From JADKCL01 sp031415375 (lineage in GTDB: Bacteria > Bacteroidota > Bacteroidia > J057 > JADKCL01), in NCBI GenBank assembly GCA_031415375.1, contig JANORP010000025.1, forward strand, positions 1 through 23,582: a stretch of 23,582 bases of DNA, in the 5' to 3' direction. The position numbers and the translations under genes were made by a program. Shown in pieces: positions 1-8,031 of this stretch (within the stretch, counting starts at the first letter, position 1; each line of letters opens with the position of its first letter). Below the pieces are notes generated by a model. That model was not told where the DNA came from and ran no database searches. It worked only from the letters and a program-made list of their open reading frames with translations.

Positions 1-2
1 TG

Positions 3-551
3 GCGATGGTGATGAGATTGGCTCTGTTGGCTTTTATTTCTTGGATTCTGCAATTGGACCAAGTCTTGTTTAGGCTATTTGAAATTGACTTTTCGGGCAA
101 GGGGCTCATTTTGATCGTCGGTGGGCTTTTCCTCATCTACAAGAGCACAAAGGAAATTTACCACAAAACGGAGGTCGCTGCGGAAGGTGCCTCGACGCCT
201 AGCCCACAAGGCAATTTCAAAAAACTCCTTTCAGAGGTCATCATACTGGATCTCGTCTTTTCAATCGATTCGATCATCACTGCAGTGGGCATGGTGCAAC
301 AACTTTGGGTGATGTACACTGCCGTCATCGTTACCGTGCTCATCATGCTAATCGCTTCAAAACCAATCAGCGAATTTATCAGAAAGCACCCCTCTTTCAA
401 GATTTTGGCCTTGTGTTTCCTGATGATGATTGGTGTCTCACTCATCGCTGAAGGGTTCAGCTTTGAAATCCCCAAAGGATACATCTACTTTTCCATGGCA
501 TTTGCCTTTTTAGTAGATGTGATCCAGATGAAAACTTTAAAACAAAAATAG
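3..551 (+). CDS. TerC family integral membrane protein (5' truncated)
   Basis: The reading frame is already open at the window edge, so the first part of the gene is missing; family members are about 230-260 residues and roughly 180 are seen here. The protein is strongly hydrophobic with several membrane segments. The second half carries the family hallmark ILDLVFSIDSIITAVGM near residues 80-96, where acidic residues sit inside a membrane helix, followed by helices ending in the segment AFAFLVDVIQM. A charged loop rich in Ala/Ser/Pro separates the two halves. TerC-like proteins (YgdQ/YoaE/Alx relatives) act in the inner membrane and are linked to metal-ion export, especially manganese, and to tellurite resistance; the substrate cannot be read from this sequence. 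The identification as TerC family is firm, the transported ion is not. Confidence 0.9.
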   Translation, partial: AMVMRLALLAFISWILQLDQVLFRLFEIDFSGKGLILIVGGLFLIYKSTKEIYHKTEVAAEGASTPSPQGNFKKLLSEVIILDLVFSIDSIITAVGMVQQLWVMYTAVIVTVLIMLIASKPISEFIRKHPSFKILALCFLMMIGVSLIAEGFSFEIPKGYIYFSMAFAFLVDVIQMKTLKQK

Positions 552-552
552 G

Positions 553-814
553 ATGGAACGACTGCGCGTAAAAACAAATCGGATAAATCAAAGATGGATC
601 AATCAAGTGGACAATTTCATTGCGTCAATCACCAGGCACATTGCCGTTGGCCGATACGACCTAGGGGATCAAGCGCATCGTCGCAGAGTCGCGAATCCCC
701 CAATGCATGATGAAAGCGTTCATCTTGTCGGGCCAAACAGGAAAGCGCCGTGAGGCGAAGCCTGCCCCAAATAATGCGTCATTGTTACAAACGTGGAATC
801 TAATTATCCCTGTT
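553..814. other. Intergenic stretch between TerC and LRR genes, no supported gene
   Basis: Open frames exist on both strands, but none resembles a known protein and none has a convincing start. A small imperfect hairpin (738-764: CAGG-n4-CGCC, GTGA loop, GGCG-n3-CCTG) lies in the middle. It has no T-run, so it is not a clear terminator. Confidence 0.4.
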
Positions 815-1468
815 ATGAAATATAAAGCGATCTTTCTTTTGGTTCTTCTCAGCATATCTTCACAAATAATGCTGGGTCAAACGCCGGTTGATTCTACAGC
901 AATCCATAAAGAATATTCCAACTTAGAGGAGGCTTTGAAGAACCCAGAAAAAGTGTTTCGTCTGAATTTGAGCAACCAAAATGTTCTGATCGCCAAAGAT
1001 GCCTGGTCAAAGTTCACGAATCTAGAATTTTTGAGCTTAAGAAATGACCATTTGAAAGAAATTCCTCAGGAGATTGGACTGTTGAAAAACCTAAAGGTTC
1101 TAGATCTAAATGGCAATGATTTCGAACGACTGCCAGCATCATTTAGCGAGTTGAGCAACCTCGAAGAACTCTTTTTGAGTGATGAGAAAAACATCAATCT
1201 CAATGAGAATATGAAGATCATCATCTTGTTGCCTCACCTAAAGGTTTTGCACCTCGAAAATGACAATCTGGATGGGCTGCCCAAAAATATCTACCGATTG
1301 AACCATCTTGAAAGTTTGTATCTCAATAACAATAGATTTGATGAAGTTCCAAAAGAGATCAAAGGATTGAAGAATCTAAAGTATCTTGACCTTCATGACA
1401 ATAGATTCACTCCCGAGCAGCTACAAGACATTCAGAATAAAAATACGGGAATCAAAATTCGGTTTTAG
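815..1468 (+). CDS. Secreted leucine-rich-repeat protein
   Basis: The 217-residue product starts at the ATG at 815, because this places a Sec signal peptide (MKYKAIFLLVLLSIS..GQ, about residues 1-23) at the N-terminus; the in-frame ATG at 707 would add 36 unlikely residues. The rest is a run of about six leucine-rich repeats of the bacterial/plant-like type, with units such as LKNLKVLDLNGNDFERLP and LKNLKYLDLHDNRF spaced 23-24 residues apart; one unit in the middle (around residues 128-147) is longer and more irregular. LRR domains form curved protein-binding surfaces, and here the protein would sit in the periplasm or outside the cell. There is no enzymatic domain, lipobox or obvious C-terminal sorting domain. 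The gene stands alone; its partner is unknown. Confidence 0.85.
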   Translation: MKYKAIFLLVLLSISSQIMLGQTPVDSTAIHKEYSNLEEALKNPEKVFRLNLSNQNVLIAKDAWSKFTNLEFLSLRNDHLKEIPQEIGLLKNLKVLDLNGNDFERLPASFSELSNLEELFLSDEKNINLNENMKIIILLPHLKVLHLENDNLDGLPKNIYRLNHLESLYLNNNRFDEVPKEIKGLKNLKYLDLHDNRFTPEQLQDIQNKNTGIKIRF

Positions 1469-1706
1469 ACGAAGGCGGCTGTTTTGTAATTTGAAACCCA
1501 TCGTTGAAGAAAAGTGGAGTGCTCTTAGTTGAGCTCAATTGAATTCATCGAAATTTTACGGTGATTTTCATTTTTCGGAGTGCAAGCGTGGCGTCAAATA
1601 CATAGTTCATAAAGGGTTCCTCTAATAACCTATGCTGCATTATTCAGTTTCTTTTTTTTAAAATCGCCTCTAATGCAACAGCAAGCACTGGCTCAACAAA
1701 AACGAA

Positions 1707-1740
1707 GCGCCTTCCTTCCGGCGAGCAGGGAGGAAGGCGC
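1707..1740. repeat. Strong inverted repeat (possible minus-strand terminator)
   Basis: Arms 1707-1719 and 1728-1740 pair over 13 positions with one G:T wobble and an 8-base loop (GGCGAGCA). Read on the minus strand the stem is followed by TTCGTTTTTG, a moderately T-rich tail, so it could stop minus-strand transcription arriving from the propeller gene. That gene ends over 600 bases away, so a repeat-family hairpin is equally possible. Confidence 0.5.
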
Positions 1741-1990
1741 TGTGCCTGATGCGTTTTTAGAGATGCCCATCCTACGAAATTGAGGAAGCGAATTTAAAAG
1801 GCAGGTATTCCATGCTGCAATTTGTGTGCAAATCTTACAAGCCCTGGCCATCGATCATGCTGGAACAAACACTGGGTGGACCCCTGCAGTAGCCCCCCTG
1901 GTTGTGTTGTCTGTGGCAAAAAGCTTCCTACAACGCTTTACATACGGATTACGTGCCTATTACCTCCGAAATACGACACCATTACCTGGG

Positions 1991-2041
1991 GAGTAATGTG
2001 GGAGTAATGTGGGAGTAATGTGGGGGTAATGTGGGGGTAAT
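1991..2041. repeat. 11-bp tandem repeat, about 4.6 copies
   Basis: The unit GAGTAATGTGG occurs three times exactly (starting 1991, 2002, 2013), then as GGGTAATGTGG at 2024 and a partial copy from 2035. It lies in non-coding DNA. The unit length is close to one helical turn, so every copy would face the same side of the DNA. Confidence 0.9.
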
Positions 2042-2351
2042 CGTGCGCTTTTCCAGTGGGCAAAGGGTCAGATTTGACCGTGATTTCTTACACCGCTGCT
2101 GATTTCAAATATCGAAAAAATTGGCAATTACAGGTGATTTTTTTGAAGGACTCAACACTGGCTCGCAACAGGCATTGCATTGCAGGCAACGTGACGTGCT
2201 GGACCTACAACCATCGCGGGGCCATCTTGAAGAACCTCGATGGCATTCATAGGAATGTGTTTTCGTTCAGGGCACCGCTCAAAACCCATGCTGCTACGTT
2301 TTTAGAGGTGCCCTTGGGTAATTGTCTTCAGAAGTGTGTCGTTTGAAATCT

Positions 2352-3380
2352 TCATTGTTGCTTAGACACTTTTTCTGAAAAATTGGTAAACGATTTACCA
2401 TCGTAACGGAATAGATAACCACCCCTTGAACCGAACCAAAGTTGTCCATCGTTATCTTGGGCAATAGTCATAACAGAATATAACCAGCCTTCTTTATCTG
2501 CTACTATTTCTTTCGCTGTAACATTCGTAAAGGACTTTCCATTGTAAGAACAAATGCCCATACCAGGAAAATTACTGCCGAACCAAATGTTCTCATTTTT
2601 ATCTTCAAAAATGCATGAGACATCATTATTGCCCAGGCCATCTTTTTTTGAAAAATTGGTAATGATTTTCCCATCATAACGGTCAACACCATGGTTTCTG
2701 GTGCCAAACCAAATGGCCCCATTTTTATCTTCTAACATGCACTTGATCATATCATCGCTGAGGCCATTGAAATGGGTAAATGATTTTCCATTGTAACGAT
2801 ACACTCCGCCATGGGCCCATGAGCCGACCCAAATGTTTCCAGATTTGTCTTCTAAAATGCAAACAAGGACTTCATGGGATAAATAATTAGTAAAGCATTT
2901 TCCATCGTAACGATAAACACCATTATTTAATGTCGTGAACCAATAGTTTCCTGCTTTATCCTGCAAAATATGACCAACTTGTTTTGGAATTTGAGAATTG
3001 GAATCATTGGAGGAATACCCATTGCTGCTATCAGTTATAGCAATTGGAAAATTAACAAAAGATTTTCCATCGTAGTAACAGACTCCGAAATTTGTCCCGA
3101 ACCAAAGTTTGCCTGTGTTATCTTCATAAATGCAAGAAACATCATTGCTAATAAAGCCGTCTTTCTCTGTGAAATTAGTAAAGAATTTTCCATCGTAACG
3201 ATACACCCCTCTGCCTGAAGCTGCAAACCAAATGTTTCCGATTTTATCTTTCAACGCAGCAGAAACAATATCACTTTCTGGGCCAGAGATATTAGATATT
3301 CCAACTGTCTTTGTCGTGTCCTGCCCATTGGAGGACACGACAAAAAGGAGAAACAGCAAAAGGGAATAAATTTTCTTCAT
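2352..3380 (-). CDS. Secreted seven-repeat beta-propeller (Reg_prop) protein
   Basis: The 342-residue product begins with a clear Sec signal peptide (about residues 1-20, ending SSNGQ). The mature part consists of seven successive units of 40-50 residues with the pattern (I/V)-x-x-(L/I)-x-(E/Q)-D-x-x-G-x-(I/L)-W-(F/V)-G-n-GV-x-R-Y-(D/N)-G-K-x-(F/I)-T-(N/H)-F, the two-component regulator propeller (Reg_prop) repeat. Seven units would close one complete seven-bladed propeller. In Bacteroidota such propellers usually form half of the periplasmic sensor of hybrid two-component systems. Here no Y_Y_Y, transmembrane, kinase or DNA-binding domain follows, so this is a stand-alone secreted propeller, likely binding a ligand or protein. 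Repeats 3 and 6 are the most divergent. No sensor partner is in the window. Confidence 0.87.
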   Translation of the reverse strand: MKKIYSLLLFLLFVVSSNGQDTTKTVGISNISGPESDIVSAALKDKIGNIWFAASGRGVYRYDGKFFTNFTEKDGFISNDVSCIYEDNTGKLWFGTNFGVCYYDGKSFVNFPIAITDSSNGYSSNDSNSQIPKQVGHILQDKAGNYWFTTLNNGVYRYDGKCFTNYLSHEVLVCILEDKSGNIWVGSWAHGGVYRYNGKSFTHFNGLSDDMIKCMLEDKNGAIWFGTRNHGVDRYDGKIITNFSKKDGLGNNDVSCIFEDKNENIWFGSNFPGMGICSYNGKSFTNVTAKEIVADKEGWLYSVMTIAQDNDGQLWFGSRGGYLFRYDGKSFTNFSEKVSKQQ

Positions 3381-3678
3381 TGTTTAAAGCTACTTAAATA
3401 TTTAGTCTCGTTATGTTACAGATTTACTTTTTGTCCATTCGTTTCTTGCGGCCAATTCGTTTTAGTACTGCACCCAAGCATGACGCATAACACCCAGATA
3501 AACGAATTTCTTCTTTGCAACACAGCAAAGCCATCGAGAAAAGCAAATAACCTGCGTTTACCGATCAAAACTAGCGGCATATACGCAGGTAGATGCGGAA
3601 AATGATCCCATTGCGAAGCTGGCCAGCGATCAAAGATTCATCGCTGTAGTTTCGTGAAGGCATCTGCCCATATTCCCC
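3381..3678. other. Intergenic region upstream of the propeller gene
   Basis: About 300 bases lie between the start of the propeller gene and the stop of the FGE-like gene, both on the minus strand. The part next to the propeller start (3381-3440) is AT-rich and would hold its promoter. I see no gene, repeat or clear terminator. Confidence 0.4.
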
Positions 3679-4368
3679 TCAGTCCGCATTGCGCGCAATG
3701 CGAAAACCAAGGTCATCAATCCTAAATGCTACGGGGTGGCTGCGCCTGCGATTGGTGGCCATGCAGCCTCGGGGCTCGTCGCTCCAGCCGCCGCCTCTGA
3801 TGATGCGGTAGGCGCCATAGACGGTTGCGTCGTAGATGTCTGAGCACCATTCCCAGACATTGCCGAGCATGTCGTAGAGGCCAAATCCATTGGGTGCTTT
3901 CATGCCCACGTCTTGGGTGTTGGCCTCGGAATTGCCTTTGTACCAGGCAATTTCATCCAGTTCGCCATAGCGAATTCCTGTGGTGCCCGCTTTGCAGGCA
4001 TATTCCCATTCGGCTTCTGTTGGTAACCGAAATCCATTTGCCGTGGCATCAAAGTGGATGGATTCGCTTGCTGGATCAGGCTTGTAGCAGGGCGCGTAGC
4101 CAGATTGGGCAGACAATGCATTGCAAAATGTCACAGCATCCATCCAACTCACGGTTTCGACGGGCCGATGAGAGCCTTGGAATGTGCTGGGTGATGTCTG
4201 CAAGACTTCAAAGTAGAGCGCTTGCGTGACGGGAAATTTGGCGAGCCAAAATGGCGGCAGCGCAACGGCCCATTGCTGCTGTGTGCGGTCATCGCGCAGC
4301 TCGATTTTTCCAGCCGGGATGGCGACCATGAGCGCTTGGACCGTGGAGGGATTGAAGGGAGAGGGCAT
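3679..4368 (-). CDS. SUMF1/FGE-sulfatase-domain protein (non-canonical active site)
   Basis: The ATG at 4368 lies 8 bases after the stop of the upstream permease gene, giving 229 residues; longer in-frame starts would run far into the permease gene. The whole protein is one formylglycine-generating-enzyme-like domain: FPVTQALYFEVL (45-56), RLPTEAEWEYA (114-124), GLYDMLGNVWEWC (163-175), RGGGW (191-195) and GFRIA (221-225). True FGE uses two cysteines after the RGGSW-like motif to bind copper; here the first position is Asp197 and only Cys202 is kept, so sulfatase activation is unlikely. No signal peptide is visible, so it should be cytoplasmic, unlike the lipoprotein relatives GldJ/GldK of the gliding machinery. 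It is probably co-transcribed with the permease and rbfA. Its role is unknown. Confidence 0.85.
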   Translation of the reverse strand: MPSPFNPSTVQALMVAIPAGKIELRDDRTQQQWAVALPPFWLAKFPVTQALYFEVLQTSPSTFQGSHRPVETVSWMDAVTFCNALSAQSGYAPCYKPDPASESIHFDATANGFRLPTEAEWEYACKAGTTGIRYGELDEIAWYKGNSEANTQDVGMKAPNGFGLYDMLGNVWEWCSDIYDATVYGAYRIIRGGGWSDEPRGCMATNRRRSHPVAFRIDDLGFRIARNAD

Positions 4369-4376
4369 TACGGATC

Positions 4377-5738
4377 TTATTTGCGCAAACTCTGAACAAT
4401 ATTCGTATTCGCCGCCTTCCTGCTCGGCAAGACGCCCGCTAACACAGAAATCGCAAATACCGTACAGGCGGTGAGCGCAAAGTCGCCCCACCACATTTCC
4501 AACGGGAAATATTGGATGTCGGCAAAGGACTCGCCGCCATTCAGGCAGACGACGCCGACGCTGGTCTGCATGATGCCGAATACAAAGGCCGAGATCATGC
4601 CTGCCATCCCGCCGATGCCGCCGACAAAGACGCCCTCGACGATGAACAGCTTGCGGATCATGCTGCGCTGCGCGCCCATGCTGCGCAAGATGGCGATGTC
4701 GCGGGTCTTCTCGACGATGATCATCGAGAGTCCGCCGATGATGTTCACGGCGGCGATGAGCATCATGAGGGTAAGGATGAAGTAGGCGACGAGTTTCTCA
4801 TTGCGCATGACCTTGAAGAGGGTCTCGTGCATGTCAAACCAAGTCTGCACCTTGTATTTGTCGCCGAGCTGGGCCTGCAAGCGGCGCGCGGTCACGCCCG
4901 CGCGGTCAAAGTCCTTGAGTGAAATCTCGTAGCTGCTCACGCGGCCCTTGAGGTCAAAGAGCTCTTGGGTGGTGGCAAAGTCGGCGAGGATGTAGCGTGT
5001 GTCATACTCCATCTGCACCTTGAAATAGCCTGCGGTAAACAGATTTTGGGTGCGCACGGCCTGCTCGGGATTGGTGAGCAGGTCCTTGGCGTCGCCGACT
5101 GCCCAGAGCTTCATGGGATGGATGCGGTCGCTGATGCGGGCATTGATGAAGTAGGCGACAGAGCCGCCAAGCACAGCCTGCGGTTGCCCATCGATCCCTT
5201 CAAATTCAAATTCGCCCTCATAGACGAGCTGATCGACGCGGTTGACCTTGAGGTAATCCTTTTGCATGCCCTTGACCTCGACCATGAATTGCTTGTCAAA
5301 ATAGGTGAGCATGGCTTTGTCTTGCACGACGGCGGCGACGGCCTCTACGCCTTCATAAGACGCGAGCAGGGAGCGTAGCGAATCAGAGGCAGGCATCGTC
5401 TTGCCGCGCGCAGGTACTACCCGCACATCGGCATCAAAGGAGGTGTACATCCCTTCGATATAGCCCTGGAAACCGTTGAAGATCGACAAGACGACGATCA
5501 AGACGTAGGTCACAAAGGTGATTCCCGACACTGAGATGAAGGAAATGATGTTGATCGCATTGCGGTTTTGCTTGGAGAAGAGGTAGCGCTCGGCGATGTA
5601 GGCGGGCACGCGGCCCATGATCCAGCTCATGAGCTTGCGCAGCACAAACTTGGTCATCAAATAGGACAGGAGGATTGCTCCCAGTGGCAACACTGTGAGC
5701 ATGAGCGCAAGCAGGATATATTCATTGGCTGAGCACAT
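4377..5738 (-). CDS. LolC/LolE-type ABC transporter permease (FtsX/MacB family)
   Basis: This 453-residue inner-membrane protein has the FtsX/LolC layout: IAERYLFSKQNRNAINIISF leading into the first classical helix (about 62-88), a long periplasmic MacB_PCD domain, then three C-terminal helices, with DIAILRSMGAQRSMIRKLF between helices 2 and 3 and the ending LPSRKAANTNIVQSLRK. The family extracts lipoproteins from the inner membrane (LolCDE) or drives other envelope processes with a separate LolD-like ATPase, not encoded here. The classical start would be near Met37 (5630) or Met41 (5618); the ATG at 5738 adds a segment with an extra hydrophobic helix (about 7-29). I keep 5738 because it lies 21 bases after rbfA and the extension is membrane-like, but the start is uncertain. 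The gene lies between rbfA and the FGE-like gene. Confidence 0.9.
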   Translation of the reverse strand: MCSANEYILLALMLTVLPLGAILLSYLMTKFVLRKLMSWIMGRVPAYIAERYLFSKQNRNAINIISFISVSGITFVTYVLIVVLSIFNGFQGYIEGMYTSFDADVRVVPARGKTMPASDSLRSLLASYEGVEAVAAVVQDKAMLTYFDKQFMVEVKGMQKDYLKVNRVDQLVYEGEFEFEGIDGQPQAVLGGSVAYFINARISDRIHPMKLWAVGDAKDLLTNPEQAVRTQNLFTAGYFKVQMEYDTRYILADFATTQELFDLKGRVSSYEISLKDFDRAGVTARRLQAQLGDKYKVQTWFDMHETLFKVMRNEKLVAYFILTLMMLIAAVNIIGGLSMIIVEKTRDIAILRSMGAQRSMIRKLFIVEGVFVGGIGGMAGMISAFVFGIMQTSVGVVCLNGGESFADIQYFPLEMWWGDFALTACTVFAISVLAGVLPSRKAANTNIVQSLRK

Positions 5739-5759
5739 GGATCAGGGGCGGGTAGCCAC

Positions 5760-6122
5760 CTATTCTTGCATGGGCTTGCTGCGGATGCCTTTGAGCAAAT
5801 CCTCCATTTTCTCGACTTCCTGCTGGGTGTCGTCGAGGAAAAACTGCAGCTCGGGCATATACCGCACCTGCGTTTTGATGCGCTGGGTGAGCAAAACCCT
5901 GATTTCGCGGTATTTGCCCTGCACCTCGGCGATGGCTGCGACGGCCTTGTCGTCGGGGAATACGGAGATGAAGAGGCGGGCCATGCGCAGGTCGGGCGAG
6001 GCGCGCACCACGGTCACCGTGAGCATCGGCGAGCCCTCCAGGAGGATCTCGCGCTGAAATATCTCACTGAGCTCCTTTTGTAGCAGCTTGCCAAACTTCT
6101 TCTGACGGTTGGATTCCTTCAT
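5760..6122 (-). CDS. rbfA: Ribosome-binding factor A
   Basis: The 120-residue length and the sequence fit RbfA: an N-terminal SNRQKKFGKLLQKELSEIFQRE helix typical of the family, a central beta region (MLTVTVVRASPDLRMARLFISVFP, KH-like fold) and the ending VRYMPELQFFLDDTQQEVEKMEDLL, where family members have the P-x-L-x-F-x-x-D motif. RbfA binds the free 30S subunit and helps maturation of the 5' end of 16S rRNA, particularly in the cold. It appears to be the first gene of a minus-strand operon with the LolC/E-like permease (21-base gap) and the FGE-like gene. The start lies 36 bases from the divergent ABC exporter start, so both promoters share a very short region. Confidence 0.96.
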   Translation of the reverse strand: MKESNRQKKFGKLLQKELSEIFQREILLEGSPMLTVTVVRASPDLRMARLFISVFPDDKAVAAIAEVQGKYREIRVLLTQRIKTQVRYMPELQFFLDDTQQEVEKMEDLLKGIRSKPMQE

Positions 6123-6136
6123 CTTTTAATTTTACC

Positions 6137-6144
6137 TAACTTTG
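6137..6144 (+). promoter_or_regulatory. Candidate Bacteroidota -7 box for the ABC exporter
   Basis: TAACTTTG matches the Bacteroidota -7 consensus TAnnTTTG exactly and ends 14 bases before the ATG at 6159. No TTTG-type -33 box is visible at the usual 19-21 base distance, so confidence is limited. Confidence 0.35.
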
Positions 6145-6158
6145 GGCAAAGGTACGAA

Positions 6159-7985
6159 ATGAAGCTTTACCTGCGCATTTTAGCCTACGGAAAACCATTT
6201 ATGCACTATGGTTTTCTTGGGGTGGCTTGTTTGTTGTTTTACAACGTGTTTAGCATCTTCTCGATCGCGCTGGTGATCCCATTTCTCCAGATCCTCTTTC
6301 AGCAAGGGGATGCTGCTGCGATGATCGCGGCAGCAAGGTTGAGTGCAGATCCTACACTCATCGAGCAAGGCTACATTTATGTTGCCGATTTGATCTTGGC
6401 ACGGGGCAAATTGGAGGTGCTGGGCATCCTGAGTGGCGTGTTGGGTGTGTCTATCACGCTCAAAAGCCTGTTTCGTTACCTCACATCCTATTTTGTAGCG
6501 CCGTTTGAGCAGAGTGTAATCCACTTGATGCGGGCCCGGCTCTTCAAGCACCTCAGCATCCTGAGCATGTCGTTTTTCACGGGTAAGCGCAAAGGCAATA
6601 TCATCAATGTCTTGATCACAGACGTGCAAATCGTGCAGGAATCGGTGATTGGCACGGTGCAAAACATGGTGAGCGACCCGATCCAAATGATTTTGATCCT
6701 CATCAGCCTCTTTGTGATTTCCTGGAAACTCACCTTGTTCACGCTGATTGTGCTGCCGCTCACGGGCATTTTCATCAGTTTCATCAGCAAGTCCCTCAAG
6801 CGTCGCGCGCGCGCCGGGCAGGAGCGTCTGGGCGGATTGATGGTGATCTTGGACGAATTCATTGCGGGCATCCGCATCGTGAAAGCATTTGGGACAGAGC
6901 AATTTGAAGAAAATCGCTACGAGGAGATGAACAGCCAATACCGTGACTTGATGATTTCATTGAAGCGGAGAGGCGATATCGCATCGCCGCTCACGGAGGT
7001 GCTGAGCGTGGGCGTGGTGATCTCGATCATTTTGTTTGGAGGTAGCCTCATCATCTCGGGGTCTGGGGAATTGCTGCCCTCGGCCTTTATCGGTTTTGTG
7101 GCCTTGTTTGGCTCATTTATCCAGCCGATCAAGACGTTTAGCTCGGCCATGTCGCGGATACAACGTGGCATCGCCTCGTTTCAGCGGGTGGAGGAGTTTT
7201 TGCAGATTCCGGAGGATGTGAAGGAGCGGCCCAATGCGGTGCCAATGAAGGAATTCAAGCATAGCATTTGTTACGAACAGGTCTCATTTGCCTATGATGC
7301 CGAGGAATATGTGCTGCTAACGATCGATCTAGAGATCAAAAAAGGCCAAAAGATCGCCCTCGTCGGGCCGAGTGGCGGCGGTAAATCCACGCTCGCCGAT
7401 TTGCTGCCGCGCTACTATGACCCCGTGGGTGGGCGCATCACGATCGATGGCGTGGATCTGCGCGACTTGATGGTGAGCGACTTGCGCGGGGCCATCGGCG
7501 TGGTGACCCAAGAAGGGATCCTGTTCAACGACACGGTGATGGCCAATATCGCCTATGGCGACAAACATCCCGATCCCGTGCGCGTCGAGCAAGCTGCTGC
7601 GATCGCCTACGCACACGACTTCATCAGTCAAATGCCGCAAGGCTATCAGACGATCATCGGCGAGCGCGGGACCAAGCTCTCGGGTGGTCAGCGGCAGCGC
7701 CTCAGCATTGCACGGGCGATCTACAAGAATGCACCGATTCTCATCTTGGACGAGGCGACCTCGGCCCTTGACAGCGAATCTGAGCGCTTGGTACAAGCTG
7801 CCCTCGAGAAGTTGATGGAAGGCCGTACCTCGCTCGTGATCGCCCACCGCTTGAGTACGATCTTGGATGCCGACCAGATCTTTGTGGTCGAGGGCGGGCA
7901 GATCAAGGAATCGGGCACGCACCATGCCTTGATGGAGCAAGGGGGCTTGTATCGGAACCTCCACGACATTCAATTTCGGGAGTGA
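6159..7985 (+). CDS. MsbA-like ABC exporter (fused membrane and ATPase domains)
   Basis: The 608-residue protein is a half-transporter: a six-helix ABC transmembrane domain (about 1-335) followed by a nucleotide-binding domain (about 365-608). ATPase motifs are intact: Walker A GPSGGGKST (403-411), Q-loop TQEG (450-453), signature LSGGQRQR (508-515), Walker B ILILDEATSALD (527-538) and switch His563 in IAHRLS. Such proteins work as homodimers in the inner membrane; MsbA itself flips lipid A-core, while relatives export lipids, peptides or drugs. MsbA is the best functional guess given a Gram-negative envelope, but the substrate cannot be fixed from sequence. It is transcribed divergently from rbfA and ends at a strong palindromic terminator. 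Confidence 0.93.
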   Translation: MKLYLRILAYGKPFMHYGFLGVACLLFYNVFSIFSIALVIPFLQILFQQGDAAAMIAAARLSADPTLIEQGYIYVADLILARGKLEVLGILSGVLGVSITLKSLFRYLTSYFVAPFEQSVIHLMRARLFKHLSILSMSFFTGKRKGNIINVLITDVQIVQESVIGTVQNMVSDPIQMILILISLFVISWKLTLFTLIVLPLTGIFISFISKSLKRRARAGQERLGGLMVILDEFIAGIRIVKAFGTEQFEENRYEEMNSQYRDLMISLKRRGDIASPLTEVLSVGVVISIILFGGSLIISGSGELLPSAFIGFVALFGSFIQPIKTFSSAMSRIQRGIASFQRVEEFLQIPEDVKERPNAVPMKEFKHSICYEQVSFAYDAEEYVLLTIDLEIKKGQKIALVGPSGGGKSTLADLLPRYYDPVGGRITIDGVDLRDLMVSDLRGAIGVVTQEGILFNDTVMANIAYGDKHPDPVRVEQAAAIAYAHDFISQMPQGYQTIIGERGTKLSGGQRQRLSIARAIYKNAPILILDEATSALDSESERLVQAALEKLMEGRTSLVIAHRLSTILDADQIFVVEGGQIKESGTHHALMEQGGLYRNLHDIQFRE

Positions 7986-8031
7986 CGGTGGGCGCTCGCC
8001 GCGTACCCAAGATTTCTCTGGCTTGGACATA

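Larger units (their letters stand above)
1469..2351. other. Long non-coding/degenerate region with repeats
   Basis: About 880 bases separate the LRR gene from the 3' end of the convergent propeller gene. I see no supported protein here; the two small open frames (1822-2007 and 2056-2346, plus strand) have no signal, motif or normal composition. The region holds a 13-bp hairpin (1707-1740), an 11-bp tandem repeat (1991-2041) and two copies of a 17-bp motif (1752-1768 and 2297-2313, 16 of 17 identical). It looks like decayed accessory DNA, possibly remnants of a dispersed repeat family. Confidence 0.5.

Noticed and set aside
553..753. Small plus-strand open frame directly after the TerC gene
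   Set aside because: It starts two bases after the TerC stop, but the sequence has no recognisable domain and an opposite-strand frame is equally open.
2056..2346. 96-codon plus-strand open frame before the propeller gene end
   Set aside because: It includes the diverged repeat motif and has no signal, motif or good start; treated as degenerate repeat DNA.
6180..6938. Long minus-strand open frame opposite the ABC exporter
   Set aside because: It has a His/Asp/Gln-rich composition typical of antisense of membrane helices; the plus-strand transporter is unmistakable.
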